Shown here piece after piece: positions 18,781-28,276 of a DNA stretch of 64,000 nt. Both the position numbers and the translations under genes were made by a program. The first letter of the stretch is position 1; each line of letters opens with the position of its first letter. The notes under the pieces are model-generated. The model was not told where the DNA came from. It did not search any database and was given only the letters and a program-made list of their open reading frames with translations. Source of the DNA: Sulfitobacter sp. S190 (GTDB lineage Bacteria > Pseudomonadota > Alphaproteobacteria > Rhodobacterales > Rhodobacteraceae); the NCBI RefSeq assembly GCF_025141935.1, contig NZ_CP081120.1, positions 558,001 through 622,000 of the forward strand. The letters are read 5' to 3'.

Positions 18781-19140
18781 ATGGCAAACAGCAAAAGACA
18801 ACTGTTCATCAAACGCCGCTTGCGCGTTCGGAACAAACTGCGCCGCACCAACGCAGGCCGTATGCGCCTGAGCGTGCACCGTTCAAACAAGAACATCAGC
18901 GTTCAGCTGATCGACGATGTGAACGGCGTCACCGTCGCCTCCGCTTCCTCGCTGGAAAAGGATCTGGGTGTTGTGGGCAAGAACAACGTCGAAGCAGCCT
19001 CCAAGGTTGGCTCGGCGATTGCCGAACGCGCCAAGAAGGCCGGCGTTGAGACAGCATATTTTGACCGGGGCGGTTTCCTGTTCCACGGCAAGGTAAAAGC
19101 ACTCGCAGACGCAGCCCGCGAAGGCGGTCTGAAAATCTAA
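18781..19140 (+). CDS. rplR: 50S ribosomal protein L18
   Basis: L18 binds 5S rRNA with L5. The 119-aa protein is complete, with [18 protein letters not shown] and the AFDRGGF-like [13 protein letters not shown] segment. AAGGA lies 11 nt upstream. A 135-nt space with a hairpin separates it from rpsE. Confidence 0.96.
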   Translation: MANSKRQLFIKRRLRVRNKLRRTNAGRMRLSVHRSNKNISVQLIDDVNGVTVASASSLEKDLGVVGKNNVEAASKVGSAIAERAKKAGVETAYFDRGGFLFHGKVKALADAAREGGLKI

Positions 19141-19173
19141 GGTGGGGCCGCAGCAACGCGGCTTCATCCCTGA

Positions 19174-19196
19174 AGAGGGCGCGCTCTGCGCCCTCT
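19174..19196 (+). other. Hairpin between rplR and rpsE
   Basis: A 9-bp stem (AGAGGGCGC with GCGCCCTCT) with a 5-nt loop and no T-run. It lies in an unusually long intercistronic gap for this operon and may be an RNA-processing or stability element. Confidence 0.45.
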
Positions 19197-19275
19197 CGAT
19201 GATCCGGGGGTCCGGTACACGGGCCCACCAGGATTGAACAAACAGGCGCAAGCCACCATTGAAAAGGATATATCG

Positions 19276-19854
19276 ATGGCAGAACGTGATAACCGCCGGG
19301 GCAACCGTCGCGACCGCGACGAAGCACCGGAATTTGCAGATCGCCTGGTTGCGATCAACCGTGTTTCCAAGACCGTAAAAGGTGGTAAGCGCTTCGGCTT
19401 CGCCGCACTCGTCGTTGTTGGCGACCAAAAGGGCCGCGTCGGCTTTGGCAAAGGTAAAGCCAAGGAAGTCCCCGAAGCGATCCGCAAGGCGACCGAACAG
19501 GCCAAGCGCCAGATGATCCGCGTGCAACTGCGCGAAGGCCGCACGCTGCACCACGACATGTCGGGCCGTCACGGCGCAGGCAAAGTTGTGATGCGCACCG
19601 CACCTGAAGGTACAGGCATCATCGCCGGTGGTCCCATGCGTGCCGTTTTCGAAATGCTGGGCGTCAAGGACGTTGTGTCCAAGTCCATCGGTTCGCAAAA
19701 CCCCTACAACATGATCCGCGCCACCATCGACGGATTGAAAAAAGAACAGTCCCCACGTTCGGTCGCGCAACGCCGCGGCAAGAAAGTGGCCGACATTCTG
19801 CCCAAGCGTGAAGATGCCGCAGATTCTTCCGCACAAGTGGCTGAGGAGGCATAA
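19276..19854 (+). CDS. rpsE: 30S ribosomal protein S5
   Basis: S5 contributes to translational accuracy and mRNA unwinding. The 192-aa protein has the S5 RNA-binding domain ([19 protein letters not shown]) and the C-terminal domain with [15 protein letters not shown]. The start at 19276 follows AAAAGGA; an in-frame ATT/ATG-like extension from 19234 is less likely. The short tail after residue 180 is acidic. Confidence 0.96.
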   Translation: MAERDNRRGNRRDRDEAPEFADRLVAINRVSKTVKGGKRFGFAALVVVGDQKGRVGFGKGKAKEVPEAIRKATEQAKRQMIRVQLREGRTLHHDMSGRHGAGKVVMRTAPEGTGIIAGGPMRAVFEMLGVKDVVSKSIGSQNPYNMIRATIDGLKKEQSPRSVAQRRGKKVADILPKREDAADSSAQVAEEA

Positions 19855-19856
19855 GC

Positions 19857-20045
19857 ATGGCCAAGACTATCGTGATCAAACAGGTGGGTTCGCCCATCCG
19901 TCGCCCCGCAAAACAGCGTGCCACTCTGGTGGGCCTCGGCCTCAACAAGATGGGCCGCGTGCGCGAACTTGAAGATACACCATCCGTCCGCGGCATGATC
20001 AACAAGATCAGCCACATGGTCGAAATCGTCGAGGAAAAGGGCTAA
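19857..20045 (+). CDS. rpmD: 50S ribosomal protein L30
   Basis: The 62-aa L30 protein is complete, with the [20 protein letters not shown] segment typical of the family. GAGGAGG lies at the end of rpsE. It is the last gene before a strong terminator, so rplO, normally its next neighbour in the same operon, is transcribed separately here. Confidence 0.96.
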   Translation: MAKTIVIKQVGSPIRRPAKQRATLVGLGLNKMGRVRELEDTPSVRGMINKISHMVEIVEEKG

Positions 20046-20087
20046 GCCCCGATCCCGCGGTGGGGTATCCCCTTCGGTACAAACAAC

Positions 20088-20117
20088 AAAACGCCCCGCA
20101 GTTTTGCGGGGCGTTTT
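20088..20117 (+). terminator. Terminator after rpmD
   Basis: A 13-bp stem (AAAACGCCCCGCA with TGCGGGGCGTTTT) with a 4-nt loop. It closes the rpmC-rpmD unit. Confidence 0.92.
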
Positions 20118-20230
20118 GCATTTCTGGACCCCGAAAACGTTTTAAAGCGAAAATTCCCCGTGCATTTTCATCCCCAAGCGCCGATCATTCGTTAATACTT
20201 TATTAATATTTTAGATCAGAGCTGCATTTC

Positions 20231-21223
20231 ATGTCCGAAAACGGGCCACAGCGGGTACACGCAATTGACAGTGCCAAAGGTATTGGCATCGTGTTGGTGG
20301 TGTTCGGCCACGCCTGGCGCGGCGCCGCGACGTCGGGGCTGCTGCCAGACACACCGCTCTATCATGCGGTGGATCGCGCAATTTACGCCTTCCACATGCC
20401 GCTCTTCTTCTTCCTGTCGGGCCTCCTTTTCCTCGATGCGGTTCAGAGCAGGGCGTTTACCCAGGTCGTGCGCAGCCGTGTCGTGCGGCTTTTGTGGCCC
20501 ATGGCCCTGTGGAGCTGGCTGTTCTTCGGGCTGCGTCACCTCGCCGGTAACGCGGTGAATTCGCCGGTGTCGCTTGACGAATTTCCCCTCATCCCTCTGC
20601 CGCCCTACGAACATCTGTGGTTCCTGTGGTCGCTGTTCGGCCTTCAGGTGTTGGGGCTGCTGATCTTCTGGATGCACCCGCGCCTGCGCGAACCCCCGGT
20701 GTACCGGACCGTTGCAACCGTGCTGGCGCTGGTGATCGCGGCGCTCATTCCGGTGCTGATCGTGCCCTCGGTCGTCTGGGGGCCAATGGTGCAGCATGCG
20801 CCCTATTTTCTCGCCGGTATCGGGGCAGGGGCCTTTGTCGAATGGCGCCCGACGGGGCGGGTTGCGCTGTTGGCGGCTTTCCTCTTCGGTCTGACCCTTC
20901 TGTTGATGCTGGGCACCCATGTGCCGGTGCTGGTGTCTCTGCTGCTGGTGGTGCTGGCGGGCATCGCGCTGCGCGGTCTGGACGCGGGCGAGGATGCGCC
21001 CGGTCCGATGATGGCCGTTCTGCGCCAGTTGGGGCGCGCGTCGATGGTCATCTATCTGTCGCATACCATCTTTTCCGCGGCTGTGCGCATCGCGGCCCTT
21101 GGCGTGGGGCTCGACCACGCGGCGTTCGTGCTGGCCTCGACCACCGTTGCGGGCCTCGCGGTGCCGTTCGCTCTGCATCTTCTGGTGCGCCGACACGCGT
21201 TTGGCCGCCTGCTGGGCGTCTGA
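20231..21223 (+). CDS. Membrane acyltransferase 3 family protein
   Basis: A 330-aa polytopic membrane protein of the acyltransferase 3 (OafA/YrhL-like) family. It begins HAIDSAKGIGIVLVVFGHAWRG, with the family's N-terminal catalytic-type His, and carries FHMPLFFFLSGLLF and a series of about ten hydrophobic segments. Such proteins acylate sugars or exported glycans; the acceptor is unknown. It occupies the space between rpmD and rplO, preceded by an AT-rich stretch (20190-20220) that could hold its own promoter, and is unrelated to translation. Confidence 0.8.
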   Translation: MSENGPQRVHAIDSAKGIGIVLVVFGHAWRGAATSGLLPDTPLYHAVDRAIYAFHMPLFFFLSGLLFLDAVQSRAFTQVVRSRVVRLLWPMALWSWLFFGLRHLAGNAVNSPVSLDEFPLIPLPPYEHLWFLWSLFGLQVLGLLIFWMHPRLREPPVYRTVATVLALVIAALIPVLIVPSVVWGPMVQHAPYFLAGIGAGAFVEWRPTGRVALLAAFLFGLTLLLMLGTHVPVLVSLLLVVLAGIALRGLDAGEDAPGPMMAVLRQLGRASMVIYLSHTIFSAAVRIAALGVGLDHAAFVLASTTVAGLAVPFALHLLVRRHAFGRLLGV

Positions 21224-21236
21224 GCGCACGGCCCTC

Positions 21237-21265
21237 TTGCCACGTATCGGCCAATCCCCTATACG
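21237..21265 (+). promoter_or_regulatory. Promoter of the rplO-secY-adk unit
   Basis: TTGCCA (21237-21242), 17 bp, TATACG (21260-21265), nearly the same as the rpsJ promoter at 4717. The predicted start is near 21272. A GTGGTCA/TGGCCAC hairpin (21272-21291) lies exactly at that 5' end. Confidence 0.75.
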
Positions 21266-21359
21266 CGCCCGGTGGTCAGAAGGCTGGCCACGAGAATCGT
21301 AACGCCGCGTGTGCCCGCTCCCGTCGCTGGGGGGCATTTCCGGCAAAAGGAGAAGCGAC

Positions 21360-21842
21360 ATGAAACTGCATGAACTGTCCGATAACCCAGGCGCCACCAA
21401 GAAACGCAAGCGCGTTGGCCGTGGTCCCGGCTCCGGCACAGGTAAAATGGGTGGCCGTGGTATCAAAGGTCAGAAATCCCGTTCGGGTGTGGCCATCAAT
21501 GGCTACGAAGGCGGCCAGATGCCCCTCTACCAACGTCTGCCCAAGCGCGGCTTTACCAAGCCGAACCGCAAGGAATACGCCGTTGTGAACCTGGGCCTGA
21601 TCCAGAAATTCATCGACGAAGGCAAAATCGACGCGAAAGCCTCCATCACTGAGGACGCGCTGATTGCCTCCGGTCTGGTGCGCCGCAAGCGTGACGGTAT
21701 CCGCGTTCTGGCAAAGGGCGATGTATCCGCCAAGATGACGCTGGAAGTGACCGGCGCGTCGAAATCCGCGGTTGAAGCCGTGGAAAAAGCCGGCGGCACC
21801 CTGACCGTTACGGCACCGGCTGCGGCTGAAGCGTCCGAATAA
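21360..21842 (+). CDS. rplO: 50S ribosomal protein L15
   Basis: L15 is a late-assembly 50S protein. The 160-aa product begins [20 protein letters not shown] and contains the Gly-rich [20 protein letters not shown] segment. AAAAGGAG precedes the ATG. The C-terminus is Ala/Thr-rich. It starts the fourth ribosomal unit. Confidence 0.97.
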   Translation: MKLHELSDNPGATKKRKRVGRGPGSGTGKMGGRGIKGQKSRSGVAINGYEGGQMPLYQRLPKRGFTKPNRKEYAVVNLGLIQKFIDEGKIDAKASITEDALIASGLVRRKRDGIRVLAKGDVSAKMTLEVTGASKSAVEAVEKAGGTLTVTAPAAAEASE

Positions 21843-21858
21843 GACCTTCGGGCTTGTG

Positions 21859-21940
21859 AGCGGCGACGGAGCCGCTTACATAGTCCGTGAGTTTTCCCTA
21901 ACGCCGCCCGCCGGAAAACGGCCCGGGCGGCGTTTTGTTT
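21859..21940 (+). terminator. Two hairpins between rplO and secY, the second terminator-like
   Basis: AGCGGC/GCCGCT (21859-21876) is followed by an 11-bp stem AACGCCGCCCG/CGGGCGGCGTT (21900-21934) and TTTTGTTT. Because secY follows within 20 nt and has no other evident promoter, the second structure is probably a partial terminator that lowers secY and adk relative to rplO. Confidence 0.65.
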
Positions 21941-21959
21941 CAAAAAGAGAGCCCTGCAC

Positions 21960-23324
21960 ATGGTATCTGCCGTCGAGAACATGGCCGCCAACACCAGCTG
22001 GTCCGCCTTTGGCAAGGCAACCGATCTGCGTCACCGCATTCTGTTTACCCTTGGCCTGCTGATCATCTATCGCCTTGGCACGTTCATCCCCGTTCCGGGT
22101 ATCGATGGCGGCGCGCTGCGCGAATTCATGGAAAGCGCGGGGCAGGGCATCGGCGGCATGGTGTCGATGTTTACCGGCGGTGCGCTGGGGCGGATGGGCA
22201 TCTTTGCGCTTGGCATCATGCCCTACATCTCGGCCTCGATCATCGTGCAGCTGCTCACCTCGATGGTGCCCGCGCTCGAACAGCTGAAGAAAGAGGGCGA
22301 ACAGGGCCGCAAGAAGATCAACCAATACACCCGCTGGGGCACCGTGGCGCTGGCCACCGTGCAGGCCTACGGGCTTGCCGTCAGCCTCGAGGCAGGCGAT
22401 ATCGCCGCCGATCCGGGCATGTTCTTCCGCGTGTCGTGCCTGATCACGCTGGTGGGGGGCACCATGTTCCTGATGTGGCTGGGCGAGCAGATCACCGCCC
22501 GCGGCATCGGCAACGGTATCTCGCTCATCATCTTTGTCGGCATCATCGCCGAGGTTCCCGCCGCGATCGCACAGTTCTTTGCCTCCGGCCGCTCCGGCGC
22601 GATCAGCCCCGCGGTCATCGTGGCCGTGCTGGTCATGGTCGTGGCCACCATCATGTTCGTCGTGTTCATGGAGCGTGCCCTGCGCAAGATCCACATCCAG
22701 TATCCCAAACGCCAGGTCGGCATGAAGGTCTACGACGGCGGCTCTTCGCACCTGCCGGTCAAGGTCAACCCCGCGGGCGTGATCCCGGCGATCTTCGCCA
22801 GCTCGCTGCTGCTGCTGCCGGTCACCATCTCGACCTTCTCGGGCAACTCGACCAGCCCCGTGATGTCGTGGCTGCTGGCCAACTTCGGTCCCGGTCAGCC
22901 GCTGTACCTGCTGTTCTTCGTGGCGATGATCGTGTTCTTCGCGTATTTCTACACCTTCAACGTCAGCTTCAAACCCGATGACGTGGCCGACAATCTCAAG
23001 AACCAGAACGGCTTTGTCCCCGGTATCCGTCCGGGCAAGAACACCGCCGCCTATCTGGAATACGTGGTCAACCGCGTGCTGGTGCTGGGCTCTGCCTATC
23101 TGGCCGCCGTCTGTCTGCTGCCCGAAATCCTGCGGGGCCAGTTCGCGATCCCGTTCTATTTCGGCGGTACATCGGTGCTGATTGTCGTGTCGGTGACCAT
23201 GGACACCATCCAGCAGGTGCAAAGCCATCTGCTCGCCCACCAGTACGAAGGTCTGCTTGAGAAGTCGAACCTGCGTGGTAAGGGTGGCAAACCCCGCAAG
23301 AAACGGAGCCCGCTGCGTCGATGA
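21960..23324 (+). CDS. secY: Protein translocase subunit SecY
   Basis: SecY is the channel of the Sec translocon. The 454-aa protein has the full ten-helix pattern and conserved segments such as [20 protein letters not shown] near the N-terminus and [13 protein letters not shown] at the C-terminus. The ATG at 21960 follows AAAAGAGAG; an internal ATG at 21981 is possible. The stop overlaps the adk start by 4 nt. No rpmJ gene follows secY/adk here. Confidence 0.97.
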   Translation: MVSAVENMAANTSWSAFGKATDLRHRILFTLGLLIIYRLGTFIPVPGIDGGALREFMESAGQGIGGMVSMFTGGALGRMGIFALGIMPYISASIIVQLLTSMVPALEQLKKEGEQGRKKINQYTRWGTVALATVQAYGLAVSLEAGDIAADPGMFFRVSCLITLVGGTMFLMWLGEQITARGIGNGISLIIFVGIIAEVPAAIAQFFASGRSGAISPAVIVAVLVMVVATIMFVVFMERALRKIHIQYPKRQVGMKVYDGGSSHLPVKVNPAGVIPAIFASSLLLLPVTISTFSGNSTSPVMSWLLANFGPGQPLYLLFFVAMIVFFAYFYTFNVSFKPDDVADNLKNQNGFVPGIRPGKNTAAYLEYVVNRVLVLGSAYLAAVCLLPEILRGQFAIPFYFGGTSVLIVVSVTMDTIQQVQSHLLAHQYEGLLEKSNLRGKGGKPRKKRSPLRR

Positions 23325-23968
23325 ATATTATCCTGCTTGGACCCCCCGGTGCCGGTAAAGGCACGCAAGCCCGCCATCTGGTGGAAAACCGCAACATGGT
23401 CCAGCTGAGCACCGGCGACATGCTGCGCGAAGCCAAGGACAGCGGTACGGAAATGGGCAAGGTTGTCGCGGACGTGATGGCGCGCGGCGCGCTCGTCACC
23501 GACGAGATCGTGATCGGTCTGATCCGCGAAAAGCTGACCGACAAGTCCGAGCACGGCGGTTTCATCTTTGACGGCTTTCCCCGCACGCTGGCGCAGGCCG
23601 ACGCGCTGGGTGAGCTGATGCAGGCCGAGGGCCAGACGCTCGACGCGGTGATCGAAATGCGCGTCGACGACGAAGCGCTGGTGGACCGCATCACCGCCCG
23701 CTCGACCTGCGGCATGTGCGGCGAGGTGTATAACGACAACACCAAGCCGATCCCCTCGGATGGCAAATGCACCAACTGCGGCGGCACCGAATTCAAGCGC
23801 CGCGCCGACGACAACGAGGAAAGCCTCAAGACGCGGCTGATGGCCTACTACAAGCAGACATCCCCCCTGATCGGCTACTACTACGCCAAGGAGATGCTCA
23901 GCACCGTCGACGGTCTGGGTGAAATCGCCGAGGTGCAAGGCAGCATCGCAGGCGTGCTCGACGCCTGA
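23321..23968 (+). CDS. adk: Adenylate kinase with zinc-type LID
   Basis: Catalyses ATP + AMP to 2 ADP in the cytoplasm. The 215-aa protein has P-loop GPPGAGKGT (residues 7-15), DGFPR (84-88) and a LID domain with four cysteines (130, 133, 150, 153), predicting bound zinc. It starts inside the secY stop (ATGA), a conserved secY-adk arrangement, and is followed by a terminator. Confidence 0.97.
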   Translation: MNIILLGPPGAGKGTQARHLVENRNMVQLSTGDMLREAKDSGTEMGKVVADVMARGALVTDEIVIGLIREKLTDKSEHGGFIFDGFPRTLAQADALGELMQAEGQTLDAVIEMRVDDEALVDRITARSTCGMCGEVYNDNTKPIPSDGKCTNCGGTEFKRRADDNEESLKTRLMAYYKQTSPLIGYYYAKEMLSTVDGLGEIAEVQGSIAGVLDA

Positions 23969-23991
23969 GCGGCCCCCGCAGAACCCGTTTG

Positions 23992-24030
23992 AAACGGCCA
24001 GCGCGCATCCCGCCGCTGGCCGTTTTCTTT
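23992..24030 (+). terminator. Terminator after adk
   Basis: A 12-bp stem (AAACGGCCAGCG with CGCTGGCCGTTT) around a 10-nt loop is followed by a T-rich tail. It ends the rplO-secY-adk unit. Confidence 0.88.
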
Positions 24031-24056
24031 TGCGCTTACCGCGCGAGGGCGGGCCC

Positions 24057-24086
24057 TTGAAAACGGCGAGGCAGGGGCCATATTGC
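24057..24086 (+). promoter_or_regulatory. Candidate promoter 1 of the rpsM-rpoA unit
   Basis: TTGAAA (24057-24062) is followed after 18 bp by TATTGC (24081-24086). It lies just after the adk terminator, about 225 nt before rpsM. Confidence 0.4.
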
Positions 24087-24127
24087 GGGTCAGGATCGGC
24101 AATAAAGCGCACCTGTCTCCGGGCGGG

Positions 24128-24156
24128 TTGACGGCCTTTCAAAAACCTCATACTCA
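24128..24156 (+). promoter_or_regulatory. Candidate promoter 2 of the rpsM-rpoA unit
   Basis: TTGACG (24128-24133), 17 bp, TACTCA (24151-24156), nearer to rpsM. The -35 is good and the -10 weak; either this or the element at 24057 may be used. Confidence 0.35.
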
Positions 24157-24311
24157 CCACCATCTCGCAAGAGAATCAAGTTGCGCGCCGGGTCGCCCCC
24201 ATAGCGCAAGATCACCTGATCAGCTGTAGCCCGCAGGCGTCATCGTCTCGGGCTTACGTTGTGAAAAAAGGGTCTGGAATGACGGACCCGCAACGAAAAG
24301 GAATTGCACAC

Positions 24312-24680
24312 GTGGCACGTATTGCCGGCGTAAACATCCCGACTGCAAAGCGGGTTCCAATCGCCCTCACATATATCACCGGTATCGGTAACACCTCGGC
24401 CGCACAAATCTGCGAAGCCGTTGGCATCGACGTCACCCGTCGCGTCAACGAACTGTCGGATGCCGAAGTTCTGAAAATCCGCGAACACATCGACGAAAAC
24501 TACACCGTCGAAGGTGACCTGCGTCGTGATACGCAGATGAACATCAAGCGTCTGATGGACCTTGGCTGCTACCGTGGCCTGCGTCACCGTCGTAACCTGC
24601 CCGTCCGCGGTCAGCGCACACACACAAACGCTCGTACCCGCAAAGGCCCCGCAAAGGCCATTGCCGGCAAGAAGAAATAA
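24312..24680 (+). CDS. rpsM: 30S ribosomal protein S13
   Basis: S13 contacts the P-site tRNA and the 50S subunit. The 122-aa protein uses a GTG start at 24312 (reading [20 protein letters not shown]), placed just after AAAAGGAA. A longer in-frame ATG version would add 17 residues not found in S13 proteins. The C-terminus [17 protein letters not shown] is typical. First gene of the alpha unit. Confidence 0.95.
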   Translation: MARIAGVNIPTAKRVPIALTYITGIGNTSAAQICEAVGIDVTRRVNELSDAEVLKIREHIDENYTVEGDLRRDTQMNIKRLMDLGCYRGLRHRRNLPVRGQRTHTNARTRKGPAKAIAGKKK

Positions 24681-24692
24681 GGAGACGCATCA

Positions 24693-25082
24693 ATGGCACG
24701 CGATACACGTCGGACCAAGCGTAAGGTCTCCAAGAACATCGCCGCAGGTGTGGCGCATGTGAACTCTTCCTTCAACAACACCAAGATCCTGATCTCGGAT
24801 GTTCAAGGCAACGCAATCAGCTGGTCCTCGGCCGGTACCATGGGTTTCAAAGGGTCGCGTAAATCGACACCTTACGCCGCCCAGATGGCCGCCGAAGACG
24901 CGGGCAAGAAAGCACAGGAACACGGCGTGAAAACGCTCGAGGTCGAAGTGCAGGGCCCCGGTTCGGGTCGCGAAAGTGCGCTGCGCGCGCTGGCGGCTGC
25001 GGGCTTCAACATCACGTCCATCCGCGACGTGACGCCGATGGCTCACAACGGTTGCCGCCCTCCCAAACGCCGCCGCGTTTAA
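24693..25082 (+). CDS. rpsK: 30S ribosomal protein S11
   Basis: S11 forms part of the 30S platform. The 129-aa protein is complete, with [20 protein letters not shown] and the C-terminal [27 protein letters not shown] precedes the ATG. It is followed by rpoA after a 115-nt gap. Confidence 0.97.
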   Translation: MARDTRRTKRKVSKNIAAGVAHVNSSFNNTKILISDVQGNAISWSSAGTMGFKGSRKSTPYAAQMAAEDAGKKAQEHGVKTLEVEVQGPGSGRESALRALAAAGFNITSIRDVTPMAHNGCRPPKRRRV

Positions 25083-25197
25083 TCGGGCCACACAGACGAC
25101 GGGGTTCGCGCTTTGGCGCGGGCCCCCTACGACTTTTTGAAACCTCGGGAGTTTGCCCCGCTTGGACATACGGGTGCAGACAGGAATGGAGGGACAT

Positions 25198-26214
25198 ATG
25201 ATCCACAAGAATTGGGCCGAACTGATCAAGCCTCAACAGCTTGACGTTAAACCCGGCAACGATCCTGCCCGTCAGGCAACCGTTGTCGCCGAGCCGCTGG
25301 AGCGCGGTTTCGGTCTGACCATGGGCAACGCCCTGCGTCGGGTCCTGATGAGCAGCCTGCAAGGCGCCGCCATCACATCCGTACAAATCGATAACGTCCT
25401 GCACGAATTTTCCAGTGTTGCCGGCGTGCGCGAAGACGTGACCGACATCATCCTGAACCTCAAGGGCGTCAGCCTGCGCATGGAAGTCGAAGGGCCCAAG
25501 CGCCTGTCGATCTCCGCAAAGGGTCCGGGCGTTGTGACTGCCGGTGACATTTCCGAATCCGCCGGCATCGAGATCCTGAACCGCGACCACGTGATCTGTC
25601 ACCTGGACGACGGCGCGGACATCTACATGGAGCTGATGGTCAACACCGGCAAAGGCTATGTCTCTGCCGACAAGAACAAGCCGGAAGACGCGCCGATCGG
25701 CCTGATTCCGATCGATGCCATCTATTCGCCGGTCAAGAAAGTCAGCTACGACGTGCAGCCCACCCGCGAGGGCCAGGTGCTGGACTATGACAAGCTCACG
25801 ATGAAAATCGAAACGGACGGTTCGCTGACACCCGACGATGCCGTGGCCTTTGCCGCGCGTATCCTGCAGGACCAGCTGGGCATCTTCGTCAACTTCGACG
25901 AGCCTGAATCGGCTGGTCGTCAGGACGAGGACGATGGTCTGGAGTTCAACCCGCTGCTGCTCAAGAAAGTCGACGAGCTGGAGCTTTCGGTGCGGTCCGC
26001 CAACTGCCTCAAGAACGACAATATCGTGTATATTGGCGATCTGATCCAGAAGACCGAAGCCGAAATGCTGCGCACGCCGAACTTCGGCCGCAAATCCCTG
26101 AACGAGATCAAGGAAGTGCTGTCGGGTATGGGTCTGCATCTGGGCATGGACGTCGAGGACTGGCCGCCGGACAACATCGAAGATTTGGCGAAGAAGTTCG
26201 AAGACAGCTTCTAA
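25198..26214 (+). CDS. rpoA: RNA polymerase alpha subunit
   Basis: The alpha subunit nucleates RNA polymerase assembly (N-terminal domain with [19 protein letters not shown]) and binds UP elements and activators through its C-terminal helix-hairpin-helix domain ([17 protein letters not shown] ... [12 protein letters not shown]). At 338 aa it is full length. The ATG at 25198 follows GGAGGG; an ATG at 25186 and a TTG at 25153 in the same frame are less likely. Confidence 0.97.
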   Translation: MIHKNWAELIKPQQLDVKPGNDPARQATVVAEPLERGFGLTMGNALRRVLMSSLQGAAITSVQIDNVLHEFSSVAGVREDVTDIILNLKGVSLRMEVEGPKRLSISAKGPGVVTAGDISESAGIEILNRDHVICHLDDGADIYMELMVNTGKGYVSADKNKPEDAPIGLIPIDAIYSPVKKVSYDVQPTREGQVLDYDKLTMKIETDGSLTPDDAVAFAARILQDQLGIFVNFDEPESAGRQDEDDGLEFNPLLLKKVDELELSVRSANCLKNDNIVYIGDLIQKTEAEMLRTPNFGRKSLNEIKEVLSGMGLHLGMDVEDWPPDNIEDLAKKFEDSF

Positions 26215-26220
26215 GACATT

Positions 26221-26247
26221 TGCACCGCCCGGTGTACGGGCGGTGCA
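26221..26247 (+). other. Hairpin between rpoA and rplQ
   Basis: A perfect 10-bp stem (TGCACCGCCC with GGGCGGTGCA) around a 7-nt loop, 6 nt after the rpoA stop and 125 nt before rplQ. No T-run follows, so an RNA-processing or stabilising role is more likely than termination. Confidence 0.5.
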
Positions 26248-26371
26248 CACCCTGTGCACATCGTGTGACAGGCAAAGATGGGCCCAAAAGCCCCAAGGAG
26301 AGCCCGAGACACGCATCAAGGGCCAGACAAAGCAAAACCGCCCGTAGAGGGCACATTATTGGAGAAAGACT

Positions 26372-26788
26372 ATGCGTCACGCACGTGGATACCGCCGCCT
26401 GAACCGGACACACGAACACCGTAAGGCCCTGTTTGCCAACATGGCAGGCTCGCTCATCGAACATGAGCAAATCAAGACGACACTGCCCAAAGCCAAGGAA
26501 CTGCGCCCCATCATCGAGAAGATGATCACGCTGGCAAAACGCGGTGATCTGCACGCCCGCCGTCAGGCCCGTGCACGCCTCAAAGAGGACCAGTATGTCA
26601 CGAAATTGTTCGACATCCTCGGCCCCCGCTACAAAGACCGTCAGGGTGGCTATGTGCGCATCCTGAAAGCGGGCTTCCGCTACGGTGACATGGCGCCGAT
26701 GGCGATCATCGAATTCGTCGACCGCGACCGCGACGCCAAAGGCGCCGCAGACAAGGCACGCGTTGCCGAAGAAGAAGCCGCAGACTGA
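26372..26788 (+). CDS. rplQ: 50S ribosomal protein L17
   Basis: The 138-aa L17 protein begins [20 protein letters not shown] and is complete, with a slightly acidic Ala/Glu C-terminal tail. GGAGA precedes the ATG. It is the last ribosomal gene of the long cluster and ends in a terminator. Confidence 0.96.
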   Translation: MRHARGYRRLNRTHEHRKALFANMAGSLIEHEQIKTTLPKAKELRPIIEKMITLAKRGDLHARRQARARLKEDQYVTKLFDILGPRYKDRQGGYVRILKAGFRYGDMAPMAIIEFVDRDRDAKGAADKARVAEEEAAD

Positions 26789-26813
26789 TATTCAACCCGT
26801 TTGGTTGAGCCCG

Positions 26814-26842
26814 AAGGCCCCGCATCCGCTGCGGGGCCTTTT
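26814..26842 (+). terminator. Terminator after rplQ
   Basis: An 11-bp stem (AAGGCCCCGCA with TGCGGGGCCTT) and a 5-nt loop, ending in TTTT. Confidence 0.9.
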
Positions 26843-26897
26843 GCCGTTTGGCCCTGTGGCGCTTGCGTATCGGCTGCGCTCTGCGCATATCTAGGGG

Positions 26898-28274
26898 ATG
26901 AAAATCCTCGCCATTCTCATCGCCCTGTGCGCCGCACCGCTTGCCGCGCAGCAGGTCCCGCAATCCGCCGCCCAGATGCAGCTCAGCTTCGTGCCCGTGG
27001 TAAAGCAGGCGGCCCCCGCGGTCGTAAATATCTACGCGCGGATCATGACACAGCCGCGCGGCACGCCATTGCAGTCGGACCCTTTTTTCGAGCGGTTCCT
27101 GCGCGATCCGTTTGCCACCCGCAAGCCGCGTGTGCAGAACTCGCTCGGCTCCGGTGTGATCCTCTCTGCCGACGGGATCGTCGTGAGCAATTACCACGTG
27201 GTCGGGATGGCCACCGACATTCGCGTCGTGCTCAATGACCGCCGCGAATACGCGGCCCGCGTTCTGCTCGGCGACGAGGAAAGCGATCTCGCGATCCTGC
27301 AGATCGACACGCCCGATGCCCTGCCGTTTCTGGACCTGCGTGCCAGCGACAGTGTCGAAGTGGGGGAACTGGCGCTGGCCATCGGCAATCCCTTTGGCGT
27401 GGGCCAGACCGTGAGCAGCGGCATCGTATCGGGGCTCGCCCGCTCCGGCGGTTCCGGCGGCAGCGGGCAGGGATATTTCGTGCAGACGGACGCGCCCATC
27501 AACCCCGGCAACTCGGGCGGGGCGCTTGTCGATACGCAAGGGCGCCTGATCGGGGTGAACACCTCCATTCTGACCCGCTCGGGCGGCTCCAACGGTATCG
27601 GTTTCGCGATTCCCGCCGATCTGGTCGCGGCGTTTGTGGCGCAAGCCCGCAACGGCAGTGACAGGTTTAAACGCCCCTGGGCCGGGATCAGCGGGCAATC
27701 GCTGGACGCCGATATGGCCGAAACCATGGGGCTCGACCGTCCCGGCGGCATCATCATCGCGGGGCTGCACCCGGCCAGCCCGTTCCTTGATGCGGGGCTG
27801 GCGGTTGGTGATGTCATCGTGGGTGTGGGCGGCGTTGCCGTGAACACGCCCGCAGAAATGATCTACCGGATGAGCGTCGTCGGTGCCGGTGCCAAGGCCG
27901 ATGTGAGTTTCCTGCGCCGCGGCGGCGAAGAGCGCGCGCAGGTGTCCTTGCTGGCGGCCCCCGATATCCCCAGCCGCGAGGAAACCGTGCTGGACCGCGA
28001 CACCGTGCTACCGGGCCTGACATTGGTGCGGGTCAATCCCGCGGTGCTGGACGAAATGAACCTGTCTCTCGAGGTGTCCGGCGTGGCGGTGACGCAACCG
28101 GGCCGCTTCGGGCGGCGTGCGGGGTTGCGGTATGGCGACGTGATCCTTGAAATCAACGGCGAAACTGTCACGCGACCCGGCCAGGCACAGGACATCCTGC
28201 GCGGGGACATGCGCCGCGTCTCCATGGTGGTGCAGCGCGGCGCGCGCCGCATCGGCCTGCGGTTCCGGGTCTGA
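26898..28274 (+). CDS. DegP/DegQ-type periplasmic serine protease
   Basis: A 458-aa HtrA-family protease and chaperone for misfolded envelope proteins. It has a signal peptide (residues 1-17), a trypsin-like domain with the catalytic triad His100 (SNYHVV), Asp130 (ESDLAI) and Ser206 (PGNSGG), then two PDZ domains (about 250-340 and 375-455). The gene abuts rarA with a 2-nt gap. Paralogues (degP, degQ, degS) cannot be told apart with certainty from sequence alone. Confidence 0.93.
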   Translation: MKILAILIALCAAPLAAQQVPQSAAQMQLSFVPVVKQAAPAVVNIYARIMTQPRGTPLQSDPFFERFLRDPFATRKPRVQNSLGSGVILSADGIVVSNYHVVGMATDIRVVLNDRREYAARVLLGDEESDLAILQIDTPDALPFLDLRASDSVEVGELALAIGNPFGVGQTVSSGIVSGLARSGGSGGSGQGYFVQTDAPINPGNSGGALVDTQGRLIGVNTSILTRSGGSNGIGFAIPADLVAAFVAQARNGSDRFKRPWAGISGQSLDADMAETMGLDRPGGIIIAGLHPASPFLDAGLAVGDVIVGVGGVAVNTPAEMIYRMSVVGAGAKADVSFLRRGGEERAQVSLLAAPDIPSREETVLDRDTVLPGLTLVRVNPAVLDEMNLSLEVSGVAVTQPGRFGRRAGLRYGDVILEINGETVTRPGQAQDILRGDMRRVSMVVQRGARRIGLRFRV

Positions 28275-28276
28275 CG

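Noticed and set aside
23969..24311. An rpmJ (L36) gene between adk and rpsM
   Set aside because: No frame with the short Cys-rich L36 pattern exists here; in alphaproteobacteria rpmJ usually lies elsewhere.
26221..26247. Hairpin after rpoA as an intrinsic terminator
   Set aside because: The stem is strong but no T-run follows, and rplQ downstream has no other evident promoter.
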